Source: a bacterium (GTDB lineage: Bacteria > AUK180). Taken from it: a stretch of 8,220 nt of DNA. The DNA lies in assembly GCA_030622125.1 (NCBI GenBank), contig JAUXGM010000096.1, positions 1-8,220 on the forward strand, in the 5' to 3' direction. How positions within the stretch are numbered: position 1 is the first letter of the stretch; every line of letters begins with the position of its first letter. Under the pieces are notes generated by a model that ran no database searches, was not told the origin of the DNA, and worked only from the letters and a program-made list of their open reading frames with translations. The position numbers were made by a program, and so were the translations under genes. Shown piece after piece: positions 1 through 7,158 of this stretch.

Positions 1-987
1 CCCAAGGTTACATTAGAGGGAGCCATAGAAGCAGCTCAAATACTAACAAATGATACGATAGTTCTATATGGAAGAGAGAATTTTATTAAAAAAGAGGAAA
101 AAGAATTATATAAATGGAAACCCTGGAAAAAAATACCGCCTAATCTTGAGATCATTCATTGTGAAGAAGAAATTACAATGGAGGAAAGACCTCATAAGGC
201 ATTTAAAGAAAAACCGAATTCTTCAATTGCAATTGCTTTAAGGGACCATAAAGAGGGAAAGATAGACGGCTTTGTTTCCGCCGGGAATACCGGTGCGGTG
301 ATGATGTCGGCTGCTATGATACTTGGACGGATAGAAGGAGTTACAAGACCGGCACTTGGGGCAGTACTTCCTTCTCAAAATGAACAGGGTAGAACATTGA
401 TAATCGATGTTGGTGCCAATGTAGATGTAAAGCCAAGAAATTTATTGGAATTCGCAATTATGGGATCGCTCTATGTGAAATTCATTGATGAGATTGAAAA
501 CCCAAGGATCGCTTTACTTTCAATTGGTGAAGAGAAAACAAAGGGTAATAGTTTAACCTTGAATACTTACAATTTATTACAGAATAAGATTGATAATTTT
601 ATTGGTAATATTGAAAGTGGAGAGATAATAAAAGGAAAAGCAGATGTCGTTGTAATGGATGGTTTTGTCGGAAACATTATTTTAAAATTGACGGAATCTA
701 TTGCAAAAACACTTTTAGGAACATTTCGCACAATAGTAAAAAAATCGGTAAGAGCAAAAATAGGAAAAACATTCTTTCTTAATGAGATCAAATTTGTTTT
801 GAAAGCGTATGATTATGCAGAATATGGAGGAGCACCGCTGTTGGGATTAAATGGTAATGTTTTGATATGCCATGGAATTTCAAGTGTAATTGCTATAAAA
901 AATGCCCTTCTTTTTGTGCGAAAAATAGCAAAGAATAAATTGAATCTAAAAATTAAAGAAAAAATAGCTGAGATGACGGTGATTTAG
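1..987 (+). CDS. plsX: Phosphate acyltransferase PlsX (5' end outside the window)
   Basis: PlsX converts long-chain acyl-ACP and inorganic phosphate to acyl-phosphate, the acyl donor used by PlsY in the first step of phosphatidic acid synthesis; it is a peripheral cytoplasmic-face enzyme. The frame is open from base 1, so the gene begins upstream. The first residues (PKVTLEGA) follow directly on the family's N-terminal GGDxAP motif, so only about a dozen residues are missing. Family hallmarks seen: SAGNTGA, IDVGANVD, AIMGS, SIGEE..KGN, VVMDGFVGN and EYGGAPLLGLNG..ICHG near the C-terminus. The ATG at 178 is an internal Met (MEERPHKA, matching the usual M.d.P..A segment) and not the start. The TAG stop overlaps the AGGAG ribosome binding site of fabH, which starts 10 nt later, so the two genes are probably co-translated. 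Identity is very secure. Confidence 0.96.
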   Translation, partial: PKVTLEGAIEAAQILTNDTIVLYGRENFIKKEEKELYKWKPWKKIPPNLEIIHCEEEITMEERPHKAFKEKPNSSIAIALRDHKEGKIDGFVSAGNTGAVMMSAAMILGRIEGVTRPALGAVLPSQNEQGRTLIIDVGANVDVKPRNLLEFAIMGSLYVKFIDEIENPRIALLSIGEEKTKGNSLTLNTYNLLQNKIDNFIGNIESGEIIKGKADVVVMDGFVGNIILKLTESIAKTLLGTFRTIVKKSVRAKIGKTFFLNEIKFVLKAYDYAEYGGAPLLGLNGNVLICHGISSVIAIKNALLFVRKIAKNKLNLKIKEKIAEMTVI

Positions 988-997
988 GAGTAAAAAT

Positions 998-1984
998 ATG
1001 AAAAAAATTGGGTTATTGGGGATTGCTTATAATGTACCCGATAAGGTATTAACAAATTCAGATCTTGAAAAGATGGTAGATACAACAGATGAATGGATCA
1101 CTAAAAGAACGGGGATTAAAAGAAGACACATTATTTCTGATCCTAAAATAGCAACCTCCGATGTGATTCTACCGGCAGCCGAAAGGGCAATTGAAAGGTC
1201 AAAAATTGATAAGGAAGATATTGATGCGGTTTTAATCGGAACGGTAACACCCGATTATTTTTTTCCATCTACAGCAGCAATGGTACAAAAAAAATTAGGG
1301 ATAAAACAAGCTATGATCATGGATTTTGAGGCAGCATGCAGCGGTTTTTTATACGGTTTAGATATCGCCCGCGGATTAATTTTGAGCGGGAATTACAAAA
1401 ATATTCTCGTAGTAGCTGCCGATCTGCTTACAAAGATCACAAATTGGGATGATAGAAATACCTGTGTTTTATTCGGTGATGGTGCCGGAGCTGCCGTTGT
1501 AGGTAAAAGAGAAGATGCCCATGAACTTATAGATGTATTGAGCTCAGGTGATGGAAAACTTGGAGATCTTTTGATTCTGCATGGAGGAGGGACGGTGAAT
1601 CCCATGACAAAAGAAATGCTCGATAAGAAATTACAATATCTTAGTATGGATAAAGGTGCAGAGGTTTTTAAGTGGGCAATTCTTGAGATGACCAGGATAT
1701 CGAATAAGATATTGGAGAAGAATGATTACACATCAGACGATGTTGATTGGCTTGTGCCTCATCAGGCAAATATCAGGATTATGGAAGGGGTTGCAAAGAG
1801 ATTAAATATTCCAATTGAAAAAGTGGTAATAACCATTCAAGATTTTGGTAATACATCCGCATCTTCTGTTCCGATCGCCCTGTCTAAATATTATGAAGAT
1901 GGGAAGATAAAAGAGGGACAACTTCTTCTTCTCACTGCTTTCGGCGGTGGTTTCACCTGGGGTTCTGCACTGATCAGGTGGTAA
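998..1984 (+). CDS. fabH: Beta-ketoacyl-ACP synthase III (FabH)
   Basis: FabH condenses an acyl-CoA primer, usually acetyl-CoA or a branched short acyl-CoA, with malonyl-ACP to start each fatty acid chain. The 328-residue product has normal family length. The thiolase-fold catalytic triad is complete: Cys114 in AACSGFLYG, His255 in VPHQANIRI and Asn285 in FGNTSAS. Other hallmarks are TKRTGIKRRH near residues 36-44, DRNTCVLFGDGAGA at 152-165, and the C-terminal GGGFTWGSALIRW. The ATG at 998 has AGGAG at 986-990, which overlaps the plsX stop; the fabD start follows the TAA after only 3 nt. Substrate preference (straight or branched primer) cannot be read from the sequence. The catalytic set excludes a degenerate thiolase paralogue. 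Confidence 0.97.
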   Translation: MKKIGLLGIAYNVPDKVLTNSDLEKMVDTTDEWITKRTGIKRRHIISDPKIATSDVILPAAERAIERSKIDKEDIDAVLIGTVTPDYFFPSTAAMVQKKLGIKQAMIMDFEAACSGFLYGLDIARGLILSGNYKNILVVAADLLTKITNWDDRNTCVLFGDGAGAAVVGKREDAHELIDVLSSGDGKLGDLLILHGGGTVNPMTKEMLDKKLQYLSMDKGAEVFKWAILEMTRISNKILEKNDYTSDDVDWLVPHQANIRIMEGVAKRLNIPIEKVVITIQDFGNTSASSVPIALSKYYEDGKIKEGQLLLLTAFGGGFTWGSALIRW

Positions 1985-1987
1985 TTT

Positions 1988-2920
1988 ATGAAAAATGCTT
2001 TTGTATTTCCAGGTCAGGGTGCTCAATATATTGGAATGGCACAAGATTTTTACGATAATTTTGATATTGTAAGATCAATATTTGAAGAGGCATCGGATAT
2101 TACAAAAATAGATATAAAAAAAATTATCTTTAACTCCACAGAAGAGGAATTAAAACAAACGGTAAATACACAACCCGCAATTATTACAGTAGAATTGTCG
2201 ATATATGAAATAATAAAAAGGGAATTCGGCATAACTCCGTATTTAGCAGCAGGTCATTCGGTAGGTGAAGCATCCGCATTATATGTTGCAGGCATAGTTT
2301 CAAAAGGCGATGCCTTTGGAATTATTGGGAAAAGGGCATTTTTTATGGAAAGAGAGGCAAAGAAAACAAATGGTAAGATGTTTGCCGTACTGGGAATGAA
2401 AGATGAGACCTTGAATGATTATCTTTCACGGATTACCGAAGGTATAGTTGTTGCTGCAAATTACAATACAATTGGACAGATTGTTGTTTCGGGAGATGAA
2501 AAGGGAACCAAAGCTCTTTTGGATCTTTTTGAAAAAAATAATGAAAGAATAAGAACGATTGAACTCAAGGTTTCCGGTGGGTGGCATTCACCCCTTATGG
2601 AAGGTGCCTATAATGAATATAGTGAATTTTTGGATGGTATTGAATTTCATAATTCTATGGAAATAAAATATGTAAGTAATGTTTCGGGAGAGTATGAAAC
2701 AAGCGGTGATAAAATAAAAAAATTGGTTTCAAGACAGATCATTTCTCCCGTATTATGGACAAGAACTATGAGAAAAATGGTAGAAGGAAATATTCAAAAT
2801 AGTATCGAGATCGGACCGGGCAGTGTTTTATCCGGGCTTATGAAAAGATACGATAGATCAATAAATAGAATAAATATTGAGAAGATTTCGGATCTGGAAA
2901 AATTAAAGGAGGTGTTATGA
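1988..2920 (+). CDS. fabD: Malonyl-CoA:ACP transacylase (FabD)
   Basis: FabD transfers malonyl groups from malonyl-CoA to the phosphopantetheine arm of ACP, giving the extender unit for FabH and FabF. The 310-residue product shows the N-terminal FPGQGAQ motif (residues 7-13), the nucleophile elbow GHSVGE with Ser91, the substrate carboxylate-binding Arg in GKRAFFM (Arg116), and the catalytic His200 in GGWHSPLM. Gln250 in RQIISPVLW and the C-terminal EIGPGSVLSGLMKR also match the family. The ATG at 1988 lies 3 nt after the fabH stop, and its AGGTGG ribosome binding site (1976-1981) sits in the last fabH codons. The stop overlaps the fabG start as ATGA, so the three genes are tightly coupled. 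Nothing is missing or unusual. Confidence 0.97.
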   Translation: MKNAFVFPGQGAQYIGMAQDFYDNFDIVRSIFEEASDITKIDIKKIIFNSTEEELKQTVNTQPAIITVELSIYEIIKREFGITPYLAAGHSVGEASALYVAGIVSKGDAFGIIGKRAFFMEREAKKTNGKMFAVLGMKDETLNDYLSRITEGIVVAANYNTIGQIVVSGDEKGTKALLDLFEKNNERIRTIELKVSGGWHSPLMEGAYNEYSEFLDGIEFHNSMEIKYVSNVSGEYETSGDKIKKLVSRQIISPVLWTRTMRKMVEGNIQNSIEIGPGSVLSGLMKRYDRSINRINIEKISDLEKLKEVL

Positions 2921-3651
2921 TCAGTATAGATCTATCTGGAAAAGTTGCTCTTGTTACAGGAAGCGCCAGAGGGATCGGCAAGGCAATTGCATTGAAATTA
3001 AATGCCGCCGGTGCAAAGGTAATCGGTATTGATCTTGACACTAATGGACTTGAAAAATTAAAAGAAAAAACGAAGGAAGAGATTTATACCTGTGATGTTT
3101 CAAGTTTTACTGAGGTTGAAGAATTAAGTAAAAAAGTTTTTGAAAAATATCAAAAGGTTGATATATTGGTAAATAATGCCGGCATTACAAGGGATAATCT
3201 CATTATGAGAATGACGCCTGAGGAGTGGGATCTTGTTTTAAATGTTAATCTAAGATCCGCTTTCAATACGGTTAAGATATTTCATAGATCAATGTTGAGA
3301 GCAAGATGGGGTAGGATTATCAATATGGCGTCGGTTATTGGTTTGATGGGAAATTCCGGTCAGGCAAACTATGCGGCAAGTAAAGGTGGTTTGATCGCTT
3401 TTACCAAATCAATTGCAAAGGAGTTTGCTAAAAAAAATGTATTGGCAAATTGTATTGCTCCGGGACTTATTGAAACAAAGATGACCGAATCTCTAAGCGA
3501 AACGACCAAAGAAGAATATTTCAAGGGTATTCCGCAAGGGAAATTCGGACAACCTGATGATGTTGCTAATATTGTGTTATTTTTGTCGTCAGAATTTTCC
3601 GCCTATCTGACAGGACAAGTTATACATTGCGATGGCGGAATGATAATGTAA
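2917..3651 (+). CDS. fabG: 3-oxoacyl-ACP reductase (FabG)
   Basis: FabG is the NADPH-dependent short-chain dehydrogenase that reduces 3-ketoacyl-ACP to 3-hydroxyacyl-ACP in each elongation round. The 244-residue protein has the cofactor motif TGSARGIG (residues 14-21), NNAG (86-89), and the catalytic set Asn111 (in NVNL), Ser139 (in MASV), Tyr152 and Lys156 (in YAASK). The C-terminal LTGQVIHCDGGMIM is typical of FabG. Generic SDR enzymes can look alike, but the position between fabD and acpP settles the role. The ATG overlaps the fabD TGA by 4 nt and is preceded by a near-perfect Shine-Dalgarno sequence, AAAGGAGGTG, at 2905-2914. This suggests strong re-initiation, consistent with a higher demand for FabG than for FabD. 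Confidence 0.97.
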   Translation: MISIDLSGKVALVTGSARGIGKAIALKLNAAGAKVIGIDLDTNGLEKLKEKTKEEIYTCDVSSFTEVEELSKKVFEKYQKVDILVNNAGITRDNLIMRMTPEEWDLVLNVNLRSAFNTVKIFHRSMLRARWGRIINMASVIGLMGNSGQANYAASKGGLIAFTKSIAKEFAKKNVLANCIAPGLIETKMTESLSETTKEEYFKGIPQGKFGQPDDVANIVLFLSSEFSAYLTGQVIHCDGGMIM

Positions 3652-3654
3652 TTT

Positions 3655-3660
3655 GGAGGT
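3655..3660 (+). promoter_or_regulatory. Ribosome binding site of acpP that fixes its start
   Basis: GGAGGT at 3655-3660 lies 4 nt before the ATG at 3665. It overlaps an in-frame TTG at 3653, so that TTG cannot be the real start. The mature ACP therefore begins MALKDD. Confidence 0.85.
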
Positions 3661-3664
3661 AATT

Positions 3665-3910
3665 ATGGCTTTAAAAGATGATTTAAAAGCAAAAATTGTT
3701 GAGCGGTTTGGGGTATCAGTGGATGAAATTAAGGAAGACACAAATTTTGTGGAACATTTAAATGCTGACTCATTGGATGTTATGGATTTTATTATGGACA
3801 TCGAACAGGAATATGATATTAAGATTCCGGCAACCGAAGCGGAAAGTCTTAAAACATTTGGTGATTTATCCCAGTATTTAGCAGAAAAAACCGGCAAACC
3901 GCTTAATTAA
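3665..3910 (+). CDS. acpP: Acyl carrier protein (AcpP)
   Basis: AcpP is the small acidic protein that carries growing acyl chains on a 4'-phosphopantetheine arm between the Fab enzymes and PlsX. The 81-residue product has the attachment serine Ser36 in the NADSLD motif, followed by the acidic recognition helix (VMDFIMDIEQEYDIKIP) that docks on partner enzymes, and a conserved KTFGDL segment. It is rich in Asp and Glu, as expected. The start is the ATG at 3665: a TTG 12 nt upstream is in frame but lies within the ribosome binding site. The gene follows the fabG stop by 13 nt and is followed by a terminator-like hairpin before fabF, an arrangement that would allow ACP to be made in excess of the other proteins. 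Confidence 0.97.
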   Translation: MALKDDLKAKIVERFGVSVDEIKEDTNFVEHLNADSLDVMDFIMDIEQEYDIKIPATEAESLKTFGDLSQYLAEKTGKPLN

Positions 3911-3925
3911 TTAAAATTAAGGTAC

Positions 3926-3957
3926 GCGGTCCCATATATTGTGGACCGCTCCTTTTT
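3926..3957 (+). terminator. Terminator-like hairpin between acpP and fabF
   Basis: GCGGTCC (3926-3932) and GGACCGC (3943-3949) form a perfect 7-bp GC-rich stem with a 10-nt loop, followed after three bases by TTTTT (3953-3957). This fits a Rho-independent terminator for the acpP transcript. Only 16 nt separate the T-run from the fabF start, too little for a separate fabF promoter after it. The hairpin is therefore more likely a leaky terminator or RNA-stabilising element that lowers fabF, rnc and downstream expression relative to acpP. That it acts at all is inferred from structure. Confidence 0.7.
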
Positions 3958-3960
3958 ATT

Positions 3961-3965
3961 AGGAG
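3961..3965 (+). promoter_or_regulatory. Ribosome binding site of fabF that fixes its start
   Basis: AGGAG at 3961-3965 is 8 nt upstream of the ATG at 3974. An in-frame GTG at 3941 falls inside the hairpin stem region, and the 11 residues it would add (MDRSFLLGVNL) do not resemble FabF, so the ATG is the start. Confidence 0.82.
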
Positions 3966-3973
3966 TAAATCTG

Positions 3974-5212
3974 ATGGAAAGAAGAGTAGTAATAACAGGG
4001 TTGGGGACTATTAACCCTCTTGGAAATAATGTAGAACAATTTTGGAATAACTTAATCGCAGGTAAATCCGGATTAAAAAAAATAGATAAATTTGATGTGT
4101 CTAAAATAACATCCAGGATTGCCGGAATGATAACGAATTTTAATTCCGAGGATTACTTTGATAAACGAGAATTAAGGCGTCTTTCAACCTTTATTATGTA
4201 TGGCTTGGTTGCAACCGATGAGGCGGTGAAGGATTCTCATCTGGACCTTGAAAGAGAAAACCACGAAAGAATCGGAGTAATTACCGGATCCGGGATTGGC
4301 GGGATTGAAGAAATTGAAAATCAGCATGATGTGTTGAGAGAAAAAGGTATTGATCGAATCTCACCGTTTTTTATAATTAAAATGATTACCGATATGATAC
4401 CCGGAAAGATATCAATGAAGTATAATCTTAAAGGACCGAATTTTTCCGTTTCAAGTGCCTGTGCATCATCTGCGCATTCAATGATCACCGCTTTTAGTAT
4501 GGTCAAATATGGTTATGCGGACATAATGGTTACCGGTGGAGTTGAGGCTCCGATAACGGATTTAACATTAGGAGCTTTTTGTTCTTTAAAAGCATTATCA
4601 ACCGGATATAATGATATTCCCGAGAGGGCTTCCCGCCCATTTGACGGCAAAAGAGACGGGTTTGTTATTGCCGAAGGTGCCGGAACTCTTATTTTTGAAG
4701 AATATGAACATGCTATAAGAAGGGGAGCCAGAATATACGGTGAAATTCTCGGCACAGGTGCTACGGCAGATGCTTTTCATGATACAGCTCCGGCTCCACG
4801 AGGAGAAGGCGGCAGACGTGCTATGGAACTTGCATTAAAGGAAGGATGTATTGAAAAGGAAAAGGTTGAATACATCAATGCACATGGCACTTCCACAAAG
4901 GCGAATGATCTTAATGAAACACTTTCCGTAAAGGATCTTTTTGGCGATTATGCTAAAAAATTGGCTATCTCATCAACAAAATCAATGACAGGGCATACAT
5001 TAGGAGCTTCGGCTGCGATTGAAGCCATTGCTTCTCTCTTAACAATGCAAAATGGAATAATTCCACCAACGATAAACTATGAAAACCCTGAACCGGAACT
5101 TGATCTTGACTATGTACCAAATATTGCCAGAGAAAAAAAGGTAGATTATGTGCTTTCAAACAGTTTTGGATTTGGTGGTCATAACGGGGTGCTGCTTCTT
5201 GGTAGAATATAA
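3974..5212 (+). CDS. fabF: Beta-ketoacyl-ACP synthase II (FabF)
   Basis: FabF catalyses the decarboxylative condensation of acyl-ACP with malonyl-ACP, elongating the chain by two carbons per cycle. Starting at the ATG at 3974 the protein is 412 residues and begins MERRVVITGLG, the standard FabF N-terminus. The Cys-His-His triad sits at Cys163 (SSACASSAHS), His304 (NAHGTSTKAND) and His341 (STKSMTGHTLGA), at or within one residue of the positions in E. coli FabF. The gating segment SNSFGFGGHN is at residues 395-404. FabF is preferred over FabB because of the family-typical motifs and the position after acpP. The last 14 nt overlap the likely start of rnc. There is no sign of a separate promoter, so expression depends on read-through of the hairpin just upstream. 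Confidence 0.97.
   Translation: MERRVVITGLGTINPLGNNVEQFWNNLIAGKSGLKKIDKFDVSKITSRIAGMITNFNSEDYFDKRELRRLSTFIMYGLVATDEAVKDSHLDLERENHERIGVITGSGIGGIEEIENQHDVLREKGIDRISPFFIIKMITDMIPGKISMKYNLKGPNFSVSSACASSAHSMITAFSMVKYGYADIMVTGGVEAPITDLTLGAFCSLKALSTGYNDIPERASRPFDGKRDGFVIAEGAGTLIFEEYEHAIRRGARIYGEILGTGATADAFHDTAPAPRGEGGRRAMELALKEGCIEKEKVEYINAHGTSTKANDLNETLSVKDLFGDYAKKLAISSTKSMTGHTLGASAAIEAIASLLTMQNGIIPPTINYENPEPELDLDYVPNIAREKKVDYVLSNSFGFGGHNGVLLLGRI
5186..5191 (+). promoter_or_regulatory. Candidate ribosome binding site for rnc
   Basis: GGGGTG at 5186-5191, inside the fabF coding region, lies 7 nt before the TTG at 5199. It supports that codon as the rnc start. A competing AAGG (5138-5141) lies 6 nt before an in-frame ATG at 5148, so the choice is not certain. 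Confidence 0.4.
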
Positions 5213-5909
5213 AAATATTTTTAAAAGGCTATACAATAAAAATAACCTTTTAGAACTTGAAAAGTCGTTAAATTATAAATTTAGAAACAAAAAAATTCTA
5301 ATAACAAGTTTGATCCATTCTTCATTTAAAGGTACTTGTCCGGAAATAGATTTTGATAATGAAAGATATGAATTTTTAGGTGATTCGGTAATAAGTTTTC
5401 TCATTTCCACATATTTATTTGAACACCATAAAAGCAAAGATGAGGGATTCTTATCAACATTAAAAAGCAAGATCGTATCTAAGGACTTTCTTTATGAACT
5501 TGGAAAAAAACTTGCTTTGGAAAAATTTATATTTACACCTGTTATTGATGTATTAATAAAAAATAAGTCAACTTATGAAAACACTTTTGAATCACTAATG
5601 GGAGCGATCTATCTTGACGGCGGATTGAAAAGTACAAAGAAGGTTTTTTTCGCTGTTTCAAAGGAAAAATTGAGTAACATTGATGAAAATGAGTCCCTTT
5701 TTAATCCCAAAAGTGATTTGCAAGAATATTCTTTGAAAAAATTTCACAGTCTTCCATTCTATGATACAAAAGACGATCACAATAATAAAGGTTATGTTTC
5801 TTCTATATATATTGAGGGGAAGCTTCTTTGTTGGGGATATGGAAAAAGTAAAAAGGAAGCAGAACGTAACGCTGCTTTGCTCGCCTGTAAAAAAATTAAG
5901 ATACATTGA
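5199..5909 (+). CDS. rnc: Ribonuclease III (Rnc) with an active-site Asp-to-Asn change
   Basis: RNase III cleaves double-stranded RNA, notably rRNA precursors. With the TTG at 5199 the protein has 236 residues: an N-terminal catalytic domain (about 20-155) with the signature NERYEFLGDSV (residues 54-64, including Glu55, Glu58 and Asp62) and DEG at 81-83, then a C-terminal dsRNA-binding domain (about 168-235) with SDLQEY and GYGKSKKEAERNAA. The second acidic pair, usually D..E before [AS]L.GAIYLD, reads YENTFESLMGAIYLD: Glu131 is kept but the metal-binding Asp is Asn128. An alternative ATG at 5148 would add 17 residues that only mirror conserved fabF sequence in another frame, so the TTG is preferred. 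The gene overlaps fabF by 14 nt and the next gene by 4 nt. The family is certain; full catalytic activity is not. Confidence 0.93.
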   Translation: MVEYKNIFKRLYNKNNLLELEKSLNYKFRNKKILITSLIHSSFKGTCPEIDFDNERYEFLGDSVISFLISTYLFEHHKSKDEGFLSTLKSKIVSKDFLYELGKKLALEKFIFTPVIDVLIKNKSTYENTFESLMGAIYLDGGLKSTKKVFFAVSKEKLSNIDENESLFNPKSDLQEYSLKKFHSLPFYDTKDDHNNKGYVSSIYIEGKLLCWGYGKSKKEAERNAALLACKKIKIH

Positions 5910-7015
5910 AGGTAATTCCTGCTTTTCTACCTTATGCAGGCTGTGTTTCGCATTGTATTTATTGTAATCAGCCGCTTGTAACCGGTCAAAAGAAAATCCG
6001 TTCGCCAAAAGAGCTCTCCATTTTTTTTAAAAAGGCGATCAAAACAATTAATGAACCGTTTATCATCGGTTTTTACAGCGGAAGTTTTCTAAATTTATCA
6101 ATTGAAACGATTTTCAACTACATTGACATAATTCCAAAATCCAAAAATTTTATGGGAGTAAGATTTTCTACAACCTTTGAAAGTATTGAAAGAACAAAAA
6201 TTAAAAAAATACTTGAAAGAACAAAAATCTTCGACATTGAATTCGGACTTGAATCATTGGATAACGATGTTCTAAAAATTATAGGAAGAGGGGAGGAAAA
6301 AGAAGAGGATGGAAATACAATTGACAATGAACAATGGACAATGGACAATGAAAAGAAAAAAAAAGAAGTTACCCTTTCCTTAAATAACGATAGATCACCC
6401 GAGAACAGTATAGCCAAAGGAAATGGATTCAAGGGTTCAGAAGAAAATACATTGAAAATAACAAAAGCAGTGAAAATATGCAGAGAATTCGGTATCCCGT
6501 TTTATATTCATTTAATGACCGGCTTGCCTGCTGACAATGAAGAAAAATACAGAAACACTTGCAGATTTGTAGCGAAATTAAAACCAAGCGGAGTTAGAAT
6601 ACATCCGACGATTGTTCTTAAAAATACAAAATTAGAGGATCTATACAAAACGGGAAAATATGAACCACAATCATTGGATGAAGCGGCTGATGAGATTGCA
6701 AGATCTGTTGATATCTTCAAAAAGCAGGGAATAAAGATCATCCGTCTGGGGCTTTTCCCCGATGTGTCTCTTCAAAAAGAGGGCAGTGTAATTGCAGGTC
6801 CTTTCCACCCTGCATTCGGGTCAATTGTTTATTCACGATATTACCGAATGAAACTAATTAAGCGGTTTAAGGAGAGAGGCAACTATACTGTTTATTGCCC
6901 GAACAAAATAAAATCTTACATAATAGGATTTAAAAAAGAAAATCAGATATATTTTAAAAAATTAGGAATTACATACAATATAAAAGAGGAAAAAAGATTG
7001 ATGATTGTTAAATAG
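5906..7015 (+). CDS. Elp3-like radical SAM protein of unknown function, with an in-frame insertion
   Basis: The 369-residue product has the radical SAM cluster motif CVSHCIYC (Cys13, Cys17, Cys20), binding a 4Fe-4S cluster and S-adenosylmethionine. FYSGSF (56-61) stands where relatives have FFGGSF, and IEFGLESLDNDVLKIIGRG (111-129), MTGLP (204-208) and RIHPTIVLKNT (231-241) match the Elp3/YhcC-like branch. No GNAT acetyltransferase domain follows, so it is not full Elp3; the substrate is unknown. Residues about 130-179 interrupt the normal continuation of GRG into the helix ENTLKITKAVK; this charged stretch is an insertion. The start must be the TTG at 5906: an in-frame TAA lies at 5897-5899 and the Cys motif begins 13 codons in. 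The TTG overlaps the rnc stop as TTGA, implying coupling. Related genes often sit beside rnc. Confidence 0.88.
   Translation: MKVIPAFLPYAGCVSHCIYCNQPLVTGQKKIRSPKELSIFFKKAIKTINEPFIIGFYSGSFLNLSIETIFNYIDIIPKSKNFMGVRFSTTFESIERTKIKKILERTKIFDIEFGLESLDNDVLKIIGRGEEKEEDGNTIDNEQWTMDNEKKKKEVTLSLNNDRSPENSIAKGNGFKGSEENTLKITKAVKICREFGIPFYIHLMTGLPADNEEKYRNTCRFVAKLKPSGVRIHPTIVLKNTKLEDLYKTGKYEPQSLDEAADEIARSVDIFKKQGIKIIRLGLFPDVSLQKEGSVIAGPFHPAFGSIVYSRYYRMKLIKRFKERGNYTVYCPNKIKSYIIGFKKENQIYFKKLGITYNIKEEKRLMIVK
6293..6442 (+). repeat. In-frame insertion within the radical SAM gene, containing a heptamer array
   Basis: About 150 bp (50 codons) sit between the conserved GRG and ENTLK segments. At 6318-6352 there are five consecutive 7-bp units: CAATTGA, CAATGAA, CAATGGA, CAATGGA, CAATGAA. 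The remainder includes an imperfect inverted repeat, ACCCTTTCCTT at 6371-6381 against AAGGAAA at 6417-6423 and AAGGGT at 6431-6436. The translation is low-complexity and charged (Glu, Lys, Asp, Asn) and keeps the reading frame. The boundaries are estimated from family knowledge rather than an alignment, so each end could be off by several codons. Confidence 0.7.
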
Positions 7016-7021
7016 GAGGAA

Positions 7022-7063
7022 GTCCAAAGTCGCAAGTTAAAGGTCAAAGGTCAAAGGTCAAAG
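7022..7063. repeat. Heptanucleotide tandem repeat (GTCAAAG type)
   Basis: Six consecutive 7-bp units: GTCCAAA, GTCGCAA, GTTAAAG, then three exact GTCAAAG. The array begins 7 bp after the radical SAM stop codon. The units degenerate toward the gene side. It has the same period as the CAATGGA array inside the preceding gene but a different unit sequence. Confidence 0.9.
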
Positions 7064-7109
7064 AAAAGAGGAGGAATACGGGAATAAGAAAATAAGTAGC
7101 CACTCCTAT

Positions 7110-7150
7110 CGTCATTCTGAGGAAGCAATAGCGACCGAAGAATCTATCTT
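7110..7150. repeat. REP-like unit, GTCATTCTGAGG...GAAGAATC type
   Basis: GTCATTCTGAGG at 7111-7122 is followed by GCGACC and GAAGAATCT (7137-7145), with ATTCT and AGAAT as inverted ends. The pattern resembles dispersed intergenic repeats of the form GTCATTCTGAG...GCGAAGAATC that I recall from many bacterial genomes. It is the first of three GTCATTC copies here, all in the same orientation (7111, 7175 and 7199). Confidence 0.65.
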
Positions 7151-7158
7151 TGAAGTTT

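Noticed and set aside
178-987. ATG at 178 as the plsX start
   Set aside because: The frame is open upstream to base 1 and the upstream residues match PlsX, so this Met is internal.
1-3900. Internal promoter or FapR/FabT-type operator in the fab genes
   Set aside because: Genes are separated by 13 nt or less or overlap, and no convincing operator dyad was found between them. The operon promoter must lie upstream of the window.
5148-5198. ATG at 5148 as the rnc start
   Set aside because: The added residues are only an out-of-frame reading of the conserved fabF end and are not RNase III-like. It is kept as a less likely alternative because an AAGG precedes it.
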